DNA from: Roseovarius sp. SCSIO 43702
GTDB taxonomy: Bacteria > Pseudomonadota > Alphaproteobacteria > Rhodobacterales > Rhodobacteraceae
Assembly: GCF_019599045.1 (NCBI RefSeq)
Contig: NZ_CP080623.1
Span: forward strand, 3,060,501-3,124,500
Direction of reading: 5' to 3'
DNA: 64,000 bases
Both the position numbers and the translations under genes were made by a program. This document shows, piece by piece, positions 1 through 9,160 of this stretch. Position 1 is the first letter of the stretch. Each line of letters starts with the position of its first letter. The notes below the pieces were generated by a model that made no database searches, was not told the DNA's origin, and saw only the letters and a list, made by a program, of their open reading frames with translations.

Positions 1-1211
1 TGCGCGGCGACCACCCGGCCTATATCCTCTACACCTCCGGCACGACCGGCGCGCCCAAGGGCGTGGTGCGCCCCACCGCGGGTCATCTCGTGGCGCTCAA
101 CTGGTCGATGAAGGCTGTCTACAACGTGGATCCCGGCGACGTTTTCTGGGCCGCCTCGGATGTGGGCTGGGTCGTGGGACACTCCTATATCTGCTACGCG
201 CCGCTCATCCACGGCAACACCACCGTGGTGTTCGAGGGCAAGCCCATCGGCACCCCCGACGCCGGCACCTTCTGGCGCGTCATCTCCGAGCACGGGGTCA
301 AGAGCTTCTTCACCGCCCCCACGGCCTTCCGCGCGGTCAAGCGCGAGGATCCCAAGGGCGAATTCATCGAGAAATACGACCTGTCGTGCCTCAACGCGAT
401 CTATCTCGCCGGAGAGCGCGCCGACCCCGACACGATCGAATGGACCATGGAAAAGACCGGCAAGCCCGTCTACGACCACTGGTGGCAGACCGAGACGGGC
501 TGGCCCATGGTGGCCAACCCCACGGGGATCGAGGTGCTTCCGGTCAAGATCGGCTCGCCCACCGTGCCGATGCCGGGTTACGACATCCACATTCTCGATC
601 CCGAGGGGCATGAACGGGCCCCGGGCGAGCTTGGCTCCATAGCGGTCAAGCTGCCCCTGCCGCCCGGCACGCTGCCGACCCTCTGGAACGCGCCCGAGCG
701 GTTCCGCAAATCCTACCTCTCCACCTTCCCCGGCTATTACGAGACGGGCGACGCGGGCATGAAGGACGAGGACGGCTACCTCTGGATCATGGCGCGCACC
801 GACGACGTGATCAACGTCGCGGGCCACCGCCTTTCGACCGGCGGAATGGAAGAGGTGCTGGCCTCCCACCCCGACGTCGCCGAATGCGCCGTCATCGGCA
901 TCTCGGACGAGTTCAAGGGACAACTTCCGGTAGGGTTCGTCTGCCTCACCAAGGGCGTCGACCGCCCGGCCGAGGAAGTGGCGAAGGAGTGCATCCAGCT
1001 CGTTCGCGACCGGATCGGCCCCGTGGCCTCCTTCAAGCTCTGCTGCGTCGTGGACCGCCTGCCCAAGACGCGCTCGGGCAAGATCCTGCGCGCCACGATG
1101 GTCAACATCGCCGACGGCCGCGAATTCAAGATCCCCGCCACGATCGACGACCCGGCCATTCTCGAGGAAATCCGCGAGGCGCTCGAGGGGCTGGGACTGG
1201 CCAGGGAGTAA
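1..1211 (+). CDS. prpE: Propionyl-CoA synthetase (propionate-CoA ligase), 5' end missing
   Basis: AMP-forming acyl-CoA synthetase that activates propionate, or a similar short acid, to its CoA ester in the cytoplasm. The frame is open from the window edge, so the start and the N-terminal part lie upstream. The P-loop motif YTSGTTGAPKG is at nt 36-68 in the same frame, before the first internal start codon. Further along are the HWWQTETGWP stretch, the ETGD adenylate motif, and the C-terminal KTRSGKILR with the catalytic lysine. The PrpE-type wording (ASDVGWVVGHSYI, DHWWQTETGWP) separates it from fatty-acid ligases, although an acetyl-CoA synthetase-like paralogue cannot be excluded without the N-terminus. 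It is followed by a convergent CsbD gene. Confidence 0.88.
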   Translation, partial: RGDHPAYILYTSGTTGAPKGVVRPTAGHLVALNWSMKAVYNVDPGDVFWAASDVGWVVGHSYICYAPLIHGNTTVVFEGKPIGTPDAGTFWRVISEHGVKSFFTAPTAFRAVKREDPKGEFIEKYDLSCLNAIYLAGERADPDTIEWTMEKTGKPVYDHWWQTETGWPMVANPTGIEVLPVKIGSPTVPMPGYDIHILDPEGHERAPGELGSIAVKLPLPPGTLPTLWNAPERFRKSYLSTFPGYYETGDAGMKDEDGYLWIMARTDDVINVAGHRLSTGGMEEVLASHPDVAECAVIGISDEFKGQLPVGFVCLTKGVDRPAEEVAKECIQLVRDRIGPVASFKLCCVVDRLPKTRSGKILRATMVNIADGREFKIPATIDDPAILEEIREALEGLGLARE

Positions 1212-1238
1212 GGCGGCACTCCGCATGGAGACGAAAAA

Positions 1239-1260
1239 GGGCGGCCCGTCGGGGCCGCCC
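1239..1260 (-). terminator. Rho-independent terminator of the CsbD gene
   Basis: Eight-bp perfect stem (GGGCGGCC / GGCCGCCC) with a 6-nt loop. The plus strand has five A just before it (1234-1238), which is a T-run after the hairpin on the minus strand. It therefore best serves the minus-strand CsbD gene and may also stop read-through from the convergent synthetase gene. Confidence 0.7.
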
Positions 1261-1289
1261 GTTACTCGTTACGCGATGCTGGCTGAAGT

Positions 1290-1487
1290 TCAGACGCGGG
1301 CCGCGAAGTCGTCGACCTGGCGTTCCGCTTCTTCCTTCGCGATGCCGTATCTCTCCTGGATCTTGCCGACGAGCTGTTGACGCTCGCCCGCGGCCTCGTC
1401 CAGTTCGTCATCGGTCAGTTTGCCCCATTGTTCCTTGGCCTGACCCTTGAGCTGCGTCCAGTTGCCTTTGATCTGGTCCCAATTCAT
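1290..1487 (-). CDS. CsbD family stress-response protein
   Basis: A 65-aa acidic, hydrophilic protein opening with MNWDQIKGNWTQLKGQAKE, the hallmark of the CsbD family. It continues with the usual WGKLTDDELDEAAGERQQLVGKIQERYG pattern in separate short blocks. CsbD proteins are small helical proteins induced by general stress in many bacteria, and their molecular role is unknown. A strong ribosome site (GAGGAG) precedes the ATG on the minus strand. The gene stands alone with its own terminator. Confidence 0.9.
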   Translation of the reverse strand: MNWDQIKGNWTQLKGQAKEQWGKLTDDELDEAAGERQQLVGKIQERYGIAKEEAERQVDDFAARV

Positions 1488-1710
1488 GGCGTGTCTCCTC
1501 TCGGTGTTTCATGTCTGCGGCGCGCTCACGCGCCGTCCTGATCTGACAACCGGAGGCACCCCCGAAATGTTCCAGCCGACGGGTGCAATTCGTGAAAGCG
1601 GGCGAAATGCCGCGCGCGCCGTGTTCAGACCTCGGGCGACTCACCCTTCACCGACACGATACCGACATGATACCGACGTCGCACCGACGTGGGGTCCGGT
1701 CCGTTAACCT

Positions 1711-2472
1711 TCAGACGAACTGTTCGCGCAGAAGCCGCTCCTCGAGCCCGTGGCCGGGATCGAAAAGGATGCGGTGCCGGATATCCGGGCGCGATGTCAC
1801 CTCGACCCAGAGGACGTTTTCCACGTGCCGGCTGTCGGCATCGGCCATCACCGGGCGCTTCTCGGGATTGAGCACGTCGAAGCGCACCTTCGCCGTCTTC
1901 GGCAAGAGCGCGCCGCGCCACCGCCTGGGCCGGAACGCCGCCACCGCCGTCAGCGCCAGAACATCGGATCCGATCGGCAGAATCGGGCCATGCGCGCTGT
2001 AATTATAGGCCGTCGAGCCCGCCGGCGTGGCCAGCAGCGCCCCGTCACAGACCAGCTCCTCGAGCCGCATGTGCCCGTCCACGTGGATCTGGAGCTTCGC
2101 CGCCTGCTGTCCGCCGCGCAGGAGCGATACCTCGTTGATCGCCAGCGCCTCGTGCAGTTCCCCGTCGGTAGTCTTCGCCTTCATCTCGAGCGGGTTGATC
2201 ACTTCCTCGATCGCGGCCTCCAGCCGCTCAGGCAGGTCGTCCTCGCTGAAATCGTTCATCAGGAAGCCGACCGTGCCGCGGTTCATGCCATAGACCGGCA
2301 CATCCAGTTCCTGCGTGCGGTTGAGCGTGCTCAGCATGAAACCGTCCCCGCCCAGCGCGACGATCACGTCAGCCTCGGCCTCGGGCACATGCCCAAACCT
2401 CTGGGCCAGTCGCGCGCGCGCATGTCCGGCCCGGTGCATCTCGCTTGCGACAAAGGCGATGCGGCGGCTCAT
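1711..2472 (-). CDS. nadK: NAD kinase
   Basis: A 253-aa cytoplasmic enzyme that phosphorylates NAD to NADP. The GGDG motif is at residues 41-44, followed by the conserved [10 protein letters not shown] and [17 protein letters not shown] segments of the NAD kinase fold. The frame is open further upstream, but the ATG at 2472 ([10 protein letters not shown]) matches family N-termini and the extra 25 residues are low-complexity. It diverges from glyA with about 180 bp between the two starts. Confidence 0.9.
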   Translation of the reverse strand: MSRRIAFVASEMHRAGHARARLAQRFGHVPEAEADVIVALGGDGFMLSTLNRTQELDVPVYGMNRGTVGFLMNDFSEDDLPERLEAAIEEVINPLEMKAKTTDGELHEALAINEVSLLRGGQQAAKLQIHVDGHMRLEELVCDGALLATPAGSTAYNYSAHGPILPIGSDVLALTAVAAFRPRRWRGALLPKTAKVRFDVLNPEKRPVMADADSRHVENVLWVEVTSRPDIRHRILFDPGHGLEERLLREQFV

Positions 2473-2651
2473 GCGGGCCCTTGCTCCCCGTTTCCCATCG
2501 GCACAGACGGGCGCGCATCCACGACGCCCCGTCCCGACCTGCACCATCCATGTCGCAGGCTCAAGCTTTATTGTCGATTTAGCGGCTTACACGACGTCAC
2601 CGTTTCCGATAGGAAATCGGGTCAACGACACCTTTTGCGGAGCTTTTCCCG

Positions 2652-3935
2652 ATGTCTTCATCCGAGTTCTTCACCCAGCCTCTCAGCGAGCGGGACCCCG
2701 ACGTCTACAAGGCCATTCGCGACGAGCTTGGCCGTCAGCGCGACGAGATCGAGCTCATCGCGTCCGAGAACATCGTCTCTGCGGCGGTGATGGAGGCGCA
2801 GGGTTCGGTCATGACCAACAAGTATGCCGAGGGTTATCCCGGCCGGCGCTACTACGGCGGGTGCCAGTATGTCGACGTGGCCGAGAACCTCGCCATCGAC
2901 CGCGCCAAGCAGCTTTTCGGCTGCGAGTTCGCCAACGTGCAGCCCAACTCCGGCAGCCAGGCCAACCAGGGCGTCATGCAGGCGCTCATCCAACCGGGCG
3001 ACACCATCCTCGGCATGAACCTCGCGTCGGGCGGGCACCTCACCCACGGCGCGGCCCCGAACCAGTCGGGAAAATGGTTCAACGCCGTGCAGTACGGCGT
3101 GCGCAAGCAGGACAACCTCATCGACTATGACGAGGTCGAGGCGCTTGCCAAGGAGCATCGGCCCAAGATCATCATCGCCGGCGGCTCGGCCATCCCGCGC
3201 CAGATCGACTTCGCCAGGTTCCGCGAGATTGCGGACATGGTGGATGCTTATCTGCACGTCGACATGGCGCATTTCGCGGGCCTGGTGGCGGCGGGCGAAC
3301 ATCCCTCGCCCTTCCCGCATGCCCACGTGGCGACCACGACGACGCACAAGACCCTGCGCGGCCCGCGCGGCGGCATGATCCTCACCAATGACGAGACCAT
3401 CGCCAAGAAGGTCAATTCCGCGATCTTTCCCGGCATTCAGGGCGGCCCGCTCATGCACGTCATCGCGGCCAAGGCCGTGGCCTTCGGCGAGGCGCTGCGC
3501 CCCGAGTTCAAGGACTACCAGAAGCAGGTCCGCAAGAACGCCGTGGCGCTCGCCGACCAGCTCATGAAAGGTGGGCTCGACATCGTGACCGGCGGCACCG
3601 ACACGCATGTGATGCTGGTCGATCTGCGGCCCAAGAAGGTGACGGGCAACATCACCGATGCGGCCCTCGGTCGCGCGCATATCACCACCAACAAGAACGG
3701 CATCCCCTTCGACCCCGAGAAACCCACGGTGACGAGCGGCATCCGCCTCGGCACGCCCGCCGGCACGACGCGCGGCTTCAAGGAGGACGAGTTCCGCGAG
3801 ATCGCCGACCTCATCGTCGAGGTGGTGGACGGCCTGGCGGCCAACGGCCCCGACGGCAACGGAGAGGTCGAGGAGCGGGTCAAGGGCAAGGTCGCCAAGC
3901 TCTGCGCGCGCTTCCCGCTCTACCCGGACCTCTGA
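2652..3935 (+). CDS. glyA: Serine hydroxymethyltransferase
   Basis: A 427-aa PLP enzyme that interconverts serine and glycine with tetrahydrofolate, supplying one-carbon units. The PLP lysine is K233 within [14 protein letters not shown], and the N-terminal YPGRRYYGG substrate segment and the glycine-rich C-terminal region are present. Length is normal for the family. GGAG lies just upstream of the ATG. The plus-strand DUF817 gene follows after a short gap; no functional link is evident. Confidence 0.97.
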   Translation: MSSSEFFTQPLSERDPDVYKAIRDELGRQRDEIELIASENIVSAAVMEAQGSVMTNKYAEGYPGRRYYGGCQYVDVAENLAIDRAKQLFGCEFANVQPNSGSQANQGVMQALIQPGDTILGMNLASGGHLTHGAAPNQSGKWFNAVQYGVRKQDNLIDYDEVEALAKEHRPKIIIAGGSAIPRQIDFARFREIADMVDAYLHVDMAHFAGLVAAGEHPSPFPHAHVATTTTHKTLRGPRGGMILTNDETIAKKVNSAIFPGIQGGPLMHVIAAKAVAFGEALRPEFKDYQKQVRKNAVALADQLMKGGLDIVTGGTDTHVMLVDLRPKKVTGNITDAALGRAHITTNKNGIPFDPEKPTVTSGIRLGTPAGTTRGFKEDEFREIADLIVEVVDGLAANGPDGNGEVEERVKGKVAKLCARFPLYPDL

Positions 3936-4003
3936 TGCCCGCGAGGGATTGAATACCGGGGGCGGTGTTGGACAGACCGGCGCCGCCCCTGTCTTATGAA
4001 CCG

Positions 4004-4918
4004 ATGACAAAGCGCCCTGCGCACACCCCCACCACGACCCGCCGCCTCGAGCGCGCGCTCGGCGACCGGATGCGCGCCTGTCTGCCCGGATGGGTGGCGG
4101 AACTCGTGATGTTCGTGCTCAAGATGGGGTGGTCCGCGCTTTTCGGAATTTCTTTACTTTTCGCCATCATCCTCACCAAGGCGATCTGGCAGGGCGGATG
4201 GACCGTTCATCGCTACGACGCGCTTGTGCTGATCGCGGTGGGGCTCCAGGTGCTCTTTCTCGCGCTCAAACTCGAAACATGGGCCGAGGCGCGGGTCATC
4301 CTGCTCTTTCACGCGACCGGCACCGCGATGGAGATTTTCAAGGTTCACGCGGGATCATGGGCCTACCCCGAGGCCGGATTGCTGAAATTCTTCGGCGTGC
4401 CGCTTTTCTCGGGCTTCATGTATGCCAGCGTGGGCAGCTTCATGGCCCGGACGATTCGCGTCTTCGACATGCGATTCGCGCCCTACCCGCCTTTCTGGGC
4501 CACGCTTCTGCTCGCCACGGCGATCTACGTGAACTTCTTCGCGCATCACTTCGTGCCGGATATCCGCGTGGGCCTTTTCGCGGCGACCCTGATCCTCTTC
4601 TCGCGCACGCGGATCTGGTACCGGATCGGGGCCAACCTCTACTGGATGCCGCTCCCGCTCGCGGCGTTTCTCTCGGCGGTCTTTCTCTGGATCGCCGAGA
4701 ATATCGGGACGATGACAGGCACCTGGGTCTATTCCGGGCAGGCACGGCTCGAGCTGGTGAGCATCGGGAAACTCGGCTCGTGGTACCTGCTGCTCTACGT
4801 GGCATTCGTGACCGTCACCATTGTCGTGCGCGGCCCGCTCAGCGCCGCGCCCCTGGTCAGATCAGATCTTGCCACCACAGAACCGCCAGAAGAAATGCCA
4901 GCACGATCAGCAGGTTGA
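4004..4918 (+). CDS. DUF817 family integral membrane protein
   Basis: About 304 aa with eight or so hydrophobic segments from residue 20 to the C-terminus. The stretches ETWAEARVILLFHATGT, EIFKVHAGSWAYPE and FMYASVGSFMAR mark the DUF817 family, whose function is unknown. The frame also allows a GTG start at 3965. I prefer the ATG at 4004 because MTKRPAHTPTTTRRLERALGD reads as a normal cytoplasmic leader, but neither has a clear ribosome site. The last 62 bp overlap the convergent gene at 4857. Confidence 0.75.
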   Translation: MTKRPAHTPTTTRRLERALGDRMRACLPGWVAELVMFVLKMGWSALFGISLLFAIILTKAIWQGGWTVHRYDALVLIAVGLQVLFLALKLETWAEARVILLFHATGTAMEIFKVHAGSWAYPEAGLLKFFGVPLFSGFMYASVGSFMARTIRVFDMRFAPYPPFWATLLLATAIYVNFFAHHFVPDIRVGLFAATLILFSRTRIWYRIGANLYWMPLPLAAFLSAVFLWIAENIGTMTGTWVYSGQARLELVSIGKLGSWYLLLYVAFVTVTIVVRGPLSAAPLVRSDLATTEPPEEMPARSAG

Positions 4919-5240
4919 AGACGATCCCGCCAAGCAGACCAAGGATCACGCCGCGCCGCCGGTCCTTGGGGTCGATCGTGTCGAGATGACTTTCGATCCG
5001 CTCGAAGGCGCGGTCGATCTCGGCCTCGTTAACCTGTCGCCAGATACGCGGATGCCCCCGCCTGGCCTGCGCATCGACCAGCACCGCGCCCTCGCGCCGC
5101 ACCCATTTCGGAAGTCGCCGCCCCGCATGGCGAAGCGCGCGCGCAAGCGTCTTGCCCCGCGCGCCGAGCTTCTCGCGCAAGCGGGCTTTGAGCGCCTCAA
5201 TCCGCGCGTCGAAGGCATCTGGGTCAATCATCGGCCACAT
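4857..5240 (-). CDS. Small protein with a C-terminal membrane anchor
   Basis: A 127-aa protein. The first 90 residues are basic and probably helical (repeated Arg/Lys/Ala), and the last 27 form one hydrophobic segment (GVILGLLGGIVFNLLIVLAFLL) ending WWQDLI. It is likely tail-anchored in the inner membrane with most of the chain in the cytoplasm. The start could be the second Met (5231, MIDPDAFDARIE). I do not recognise the family. The 3' end overlaps the convergent DUF817 gene, so one 62-bp stretch is translated on both strands. Confidence 0.6.
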   Translation of the reverse strand: MWPMIDPDAFDARIEALKARLREKLGARGKTLARALRHAGRRLPKWVRREGAVLVDAQARRGHPRIWRQVNEAEIDRAFERIESHLDTIDPKDRRRGVILGLLGGIVFNLLIVLAFLLAVLWWQDLI

Positions 5241-5293
5241 CCCAAGGATTTCAGCGGTTTACGCGATTCCCCCGAGGCGGTAAACCTGCGCAT

Positions 5294-6073
5294 ATGCTGA
5301 ACACCATCACTCATGGCCAACCGACCGGGCGCACCGGACTTCTGATCGCGCACGGGCTTTACGGCTCGGCGCGTAACTGGGGCGTGATCGCCAAGCGGCT
5401 TGCGGACACCCGGCAGGTCACTGCCGTCGACATGCGCAACCACGGGGACAGCCCCGGCACCGAAACGCACAGCTATCCCGAGATGGCCCACGACCTCGCC
5501 GAGGTGATCGAGGCCGGCGCCGTCCCACGGCATGTCATGGGGCATTCGATGGGCGGAAAGGCGGCGATGCTTCTGGCGCTCGAACGTCCCGACCTCGTGC
5601 AAAGCCTCATCGTGGCCGACATTGCGCCCGTGGCCTATGCGCATAGCCAAAAGGGCTATGCCGAGGCGATGCGCGACACCGACCTCGCGGGCATCGAGCG
5701 CCGCTCCGACGCGGCCGAGCGCCTCATGCCGCGCGTGGACAATCCCGACCTGGTGCCGTTCTTCCTGCAATCGCTCGACGTGAAAGAGCGACGCTGGAAA
5801 CTCAACCTCGACACGCTCATCTCGGAAATGCCGAAGATCATGGATTTCCCCGATGTTTCTGGGAGTTACGCCGGGCCGACGCTCTTTCTCACAGGCGCAA
5901 CCTCGGACTACGTGACCCGCGCCCACCGCGACCGCATCACGGCGCTTTTCCCCGCCGCCCGCTTCGTCAGCATTCCCGAGGCGGGCCATTGGCTCCATGC
6001 CGAGAAACCGCGCGAATTCGAGGCGGCGGTGCGCGCGTGGCTCGATCGTCAGGACACCCGCGCCACCACGTAG
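5294..6073 (+). CDS. Alpha/beta-fold hydrolase, YbfF-type esterase
   Basis: A 259-aa cytoplasmic hydrolase. The nucleophile elbow GHSMGG puts the catalytic serine at residue 85. The oxyanion region HGLYGSARNWG is near the N-terminus and the catalytic His is probably in EAGHWLHAEKP near the C-terminus. This arrangement fits the YbfF/acyl-CoA esterase group; the natural substrate cannot be read from sequence. It converges on the polyprenyl synthase gene and overlaps its 3' end by 25 bp. Confidence 0.8.
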   Translation: MLNTITHGQPTGRTGLLIAHGLYGSARNWGVIAKRLADTRQVTAVDMRNHGDSPGTETHSYPEMAHDLAEVIEAGAVPRHVMGHSMGGKAAMLLALERPDLVQSLIVADIAPVAYAHSQKGYAEAMRDTDLAGIERRSDAAERLMPRVDNPDLVPFFLQSLDVKERRWKLNLDTLISEMPKIMDFPDVSGSYAGPTLFLTGATSDYVTRAHRDRITALFPAARFVSIPEAGHWLHAEKPREFEAAVRAWLDRQDTRATT

Positions 6074-7050
6074 TCGGCCAGATCGGCCAGCAGTCCGCGC
6101 ACGGGATGTTCGGGCAGACGCCGCAGCGCGTCATGCGCCTTCGCGACCCAGCCATGCGCGTCCTCGCGCGTGGCCTCGAGCGCGCGATGCCGGTCGAGCA
6201 GGGCGATGGCATGGTCGAGATCACCCTCCTCCTGCCGCCCTTTCTCGATCGTGCGGCGCCAGAACGCGCGCTCCTCGTCATCGGCCCGCGCGATCGCCTT
6301 GATCAGCGGCAAGGTGAGCTTCCGCTCGCGGAAATCGTCGCCCACATTCTTGCCCGTGACCGCGCTATCCCCTTGGAAATCAAGCAGATCATCAGCGATC
6401 TGGAAGGCAACCCCAAGCGCGTCGCCATAATCGAAAAGCGCGCGCGTCACGTCGTCTTCGGCCCCGGCGATCACGCCGCCCGCCTCGGTGGCCGCCGAGA
6501 ACAGGGCCGCCGTCTTGCCCCGCACGACCTGGAGATAGGTGGCCTCGTCCGTCCCGATATCGCGCGACGCGGTGAGTTGCAGCACCTCGCCCTCGGCGAT
6601 CGTCGCCGAGGCGTTGGCAAGAATGTCGAGCACCCTGAGCGAGCCGGTTTCCACCATCAACTGAAAGGATCGCGCGAAAAGATAGTCGCCCACCAGAACG
6701 CTCGACTTGTTGTCCCATAGCAGGTTCGCCGTGGGACGCCCCCGGCGCTGCGCGCTCTCATCGACCACGTCGTCATGCAGAAGCGTGGCCGTATGGATGA
6801 ACTCGACTGTCGCCGCGAGGCGCACGTCGTGATCGCCCTCGTAGCCGCACAGGTCCGCCGCCGCGAGCGTGAGCATGGGGCGAAGCCGCTTGCCTCCCGC
6901 ATCGACCAGATGTGCCGTCACCTCGGGGATACGCGGCGCGTGCTGCGACGACATGCGCCGGGCAATCTCGGCATTGACCGCGGCCATCTTCGGGGCGAAC
7001 CGCTCTGCAAGGCGGTCATGAGGCTTCTGCGCGGCTTCGTCGAGGCTCAT
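6049..7050 (-). CDS. ispB: Polyprenyl diphosphate synthase (ubiquinone side chain)
   Basis: A 333-aa trans-prenyltransferase that builds the long isoprenoid tail of ubiquinone. It has both aspartate-rich motifs: LLHDDVVDES (first) and QIADDLLDFQG (second). GGKRLRPML precedes the first motif, as in the octa/decaprenyl synthases. The tail length (C45-C50) cannot be decided from sequence; Q-10 is usual in this group. The ATG at 7050 (MSLDEAAQKPHD) is preferred over an upstream in-frame start. Confidence 0.9.
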   Translation of the reverse strand: MSLDEAAQKPHDRLAERFAPKMAAVNAEIARRMSSQHAPRIPEVTAHLVDAGGKRLRPMLTLAAADLCGYEGDHDVRLAATVEFIHTATLLHDDVVDESAQRRGRPTANLLWDNKSSVLVGDYLFARSFQLMVETGSLRVLDILANASATIAEGEVLQLTASRDIGTDEATYLQVVRGKTAALFSAATEAGGVIAGAEDDVTRALFDYGDALGVAFQIADDLLDFQGDSAVTGKNVGDDFRERKLTLPLIKAIARADDEERAFWRRTIEKGRQEEGDLDHAIALLDRHRALEATREDAHGWVAKAHDALRRLPEHPVRGLLADLADYVVARVS

Positions 7051-7105
7051 CCCTGGTCCCATCCTGCCGCTCGACAAACCGGGGCGGCAACCTTAAGTCC
7101 GTCTC

Positions 7106-7321
7106 ATGAAACTACTTCTTCGCAGCACCGACCCGGCAACGCTTGCCTTCGCGCGGGCCCTGCTTCAGGGCGAGGGTATAGACTGCTTTGAAATGGACGT
7201 AAACATGAGCGTCCTCGAGGGCGGGATCGGCATTTTCCCCCGCCGCCTCATGGTGCGCGAGCGCGATCACGTCGCCGCAATGCGCGCCCTCCGCGACAAC
7301 GGGATCGAGGTCGATGCCTGA
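7106..7321 (+). CDS. DUF2007 domain protein
   Basis: A 71-aa protein built as a single DUF2007 domain (MKLLLRSTDPATLAFARALL, then EGIDCFEMDVNMSVLEGGIG and a C-terminal ALRDNGIEVDA). The domain has a PII-like alpha/beta fold and is often labelled a putative signal-transducing protein, but its ligand is unknown. Its last 8 bp overlap the start of the methyltransferase gene, so the two are almost certainly co-transcribed and coupled. Confidence 0.85.
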   Translation: MKLLLRSTDPATLAFARALLQGEGIDCFEMDVNMSVLEGGIGIFPRRLMVRERDHVAAMRALRDNGIEVDA

Positions 7322-8075
7322 GACGCGACGCGATGCGTTTCTGGGCGGGCGGCTTCATGTTCATCAGCCTGTCTCGGGCTACCGGGCGGGCGTGGATCCG
7401 GTGCTCCTGGCCGCGACAATCCCCGCCCGGGCGGGCGAGCAGGTGCTCGATCTCGGCTGTGGCGTCGGGGTGGCGGGCCTCTGCGTCGCGCAGCGTGTTC
7501 CCGGCGCGGCGGTCGCAGGGCTCGAACGGCATCCGGCCTACGCCGCGCTCGCCCGTCGCAACGCGCGCGAGAACGCGGCAGATTTCACCGTTTTCGAAGG
7601 AGATCTTGACCGGATGCCGGCCGAGCTTCGCGCGCGTCGCTTCGATCACGTGCTGGCCAATCCCCCTTATTTTCGGCGTGATGCCGGCACCGCCGCAGCC
7701 GACCCGGCGCGCGAGGTCGCGTTGGGTGAGCAGACCCCCCTCGCCCACTGGGTCGAGGCCGCCTCCCGCCGCACCCGGCCCGGCGGCACGGTCACCTTCA
7801 TTCAACGCGCGGCCCGCCTGCCCGAGCTCCTGTCGGTGATGGCCGAACAGCTCGGAAGCATCGAGGCCCTGCCCCTCCTGCCACGCGGGGGCCGTGCGCC
7901 GCGCCTCGTGATCGTGCGTGGCCGCAAGGGCGGTCGCGCAGAATTCTGCCTTCACGCGGGCTGGATCCTGCACGCGGGCGAGCGACACGAGAAAGACGGC
8001 GAAAATTACACGAAAGCAACGGCTTCGGTCCTGCGTGACGCCGCGCCGCTGCCGTTTCCCGCGCGTGTCCGGTAA
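7314..8075 (+). CDS. tRNA1(Val) A37 N6-methyltransferase family protein
   Basis: A 253-aa SAM-dependent methyltransferase. The SAM-binding loop VLDLGCGVGVAGLCVA is near residue 40 and the N6-adenine catalytic motif NPPYF is near residue 115. Layout and length match TrmN6/YfiC, which methylates A37 of tRNA(Val)1, but other small-molecule or protein N-methyltransferases share the NPPY motif. It overlaps the DUF2007 gene by 8 bp. Confidence 0.75.
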   Translation: MPETRRDAFLGGRLHVHQPVSGYRAGVDPVLLAATIPARAGEQVLDLGCGVGVAGLCVAQRVPGAAVAGLERHPAYAALARRNARENAADFTVFEGDLDRMPAELRARRFDHVLANPPYFRRDAGTAAADPAREVALGEQTPLAHWVEAASRRTRPGGTVTFIQRAARLPELLSVMAEQLGSIEALPLLPRGGRAPRLVIVRGRKGGRAEFCLHAGWILHAGERHEKDGENYTKATASVLRDAAPLPFPARVR

Positions 8076-8183
8076 AACTCGCGGCAAAATGCCCGGCAGG
8101 ATGCTGCGCGTGCGGCGTGACAGGTGCCGTGTTTTATGATGCACTCGGGACGTTGAACATTCATCCACGAGAGGAGATCGTCC

Positions 8184-8354
8184 ATGAGCCTGAGTTCGCA
8201 TGTCGAGGAACTGAAGAAAAAGCACCACGCGCTCTCGCTCCGGGTCGAGGAGGCGCAGCGCGCCCCCGGATCGACCGATCAGGAAATCGCGGAACTCAAG
8301 AAACAGAAGCTCAAGCTCAAGGAACAGATCGAGAAATTGTCGGCCCCGGCCTGA
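8184..8354 (+). CDS. DUF465 (YdcH-like) small coiled-coil protein
   Basis: A 56-aa ORF starting MSLSSHVEELKKKHHAL, with a second helix rich in Lys/Glu (EIAELKKQKLKLKEQIEKL). The pattern of two charged helices with H-x-L is that of DUF465/YdcH proteins, whose role is unknown. The ribosome site GAGGAG lies 7 nt before the ATG and a strong terminator follows the stop by 20 bp, both supporting a real short gene. Confidence 0.85.
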   Translation: MSLSSHVEELKKKHHALSLRVEEAQRAPGSTDQEIAELKKQKLKLKEQIEKLSAPA

Positions 8355-8374
8355 CGACCATCCGATCCGTCACC

Positions 8375-8410
8375 AAGGCCGGCCTCATCGAAGGCCGGCC
8401 TTTCTCGTTT
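8375..8410 (+). terminator. Rho-independent terminator after the DUF465 gene
   Basis: Ten-bp perfect stem AAGGCCGGCC / GGCCGGCCTT with a 8-nt loop, followed by a T-rich tail (TTTCTCGTTT). The convergent phaB stop is directly beyond, so it may serve both directions. Confidence 0.8.
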
Positions 8411-8418
8411 GGACGCAC

Positions 8419-9141
8419 TCAGGCGAAATATTGTGCCCCGTTCGCCGAGATCGTCGATCCGTTGATGAACTGCGCATCATCCGAGGCAAGGAAGGTGACG
8501 CAGCGCGCGATCTCTTCCGGTTCGCCCAAGCGGCCCGCAGGGATCTGGGCGATGATCGATTCGCGCACTTTCTCGGGCACCGCCATGACCATCTCGGTGG
8601 CGATATAGCCGGGGCAAATGGCATTGGCCGTGATCCCCGCCCGCGCGCCTTCCTGGGCGAGGCTCTTCACGATGCCCAGATCGCCCGCCTTCGTCGCGGC
8701 ATAGTTGACCTGCGCGAACTGGCCCTTCTGCCCGTTGATCGAGCTGATGACGATGACGCGTCCGAACTTGCGCTCGCGCATGCCGGGCCAGACCGGGTGG
8801 ATGGTGTTGAAGACCCCGGTGAGGTTGGTATCGATCACCTCTTTCCACTGCTCGGGCGTCATCTTGTGGAAGGGCGCATCACGCGTGATGCCGGCATTGG
8901 CCACGACGATGTCGATGGGTCCGACCTCCTCCTCGACTTTCTTGATGCCCGCGGCGCTTTCCTCGTAATCCGCCACGTTCCACTTGTAGGTCTTGATGCC
9001 GGTCTCCTCGGTGAACTTGGACGCGGCGTCGTCGTTGCCCGCGTAGGTGGCCGCAACGGTATATCCTTCCGCTTGAAGTGCCTTGGAAATGGCTGCGCCG
9101 ATGCCGCGGCTGCCGCCGGTGACGAGTGCGGTTCTACCCAT
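8419..9141 (-). CDS. phaB: Acetoacetyl-CoA reductase
   Basis: A 240-aa short-chain dehydrogenase that reduces acetoacetyl-CoA to (R)-3-hydroxybutyryl-CoA with NADPH for polyhydroxybutyrate synthesis. The Rossmann motif TGGSRGIG is at residues 8-15, the NAG motif is in VVANAGIT, and the catalytic S-Y-x3-K set is in VISSINGQKGQFAQVNYAATK. The phrase INGQKGQFGQ/AQVNY is typical of PhaB rather than FabG. It is the last gene of a same-strand cluster behind phaA and a patatin-like gene. Confidence 0.93.
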   Translation of the reverse strand: MGRTALVTGGSRGIGAAISKALQAEGYTVAATYAGNDDAASKFTEETGIKTYKWNVADYEESAAGIKKVEEEVGPIDIVVANAGITRDAPFHKMTPEQWKEVIDTNLTGVFNTIHPVWPGMRERKFGRVIVISSINGQKGQFAQVNYAATKAGDLGIVKSLAQEGARAGITANAICPGYIATEMVMAVPEKVRESIIAQIPAGRLGEPEEIARCVTFLASDDAQFINGSTISANGAQYFA

Positions 9142-9160
9142 GAATGATCTCCTCTGCTGG

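Noticed and set aside
2658-4010. 450-codon minus-strand open frame
   Set aside because: Antisense to glyA; shadow of codon bias.
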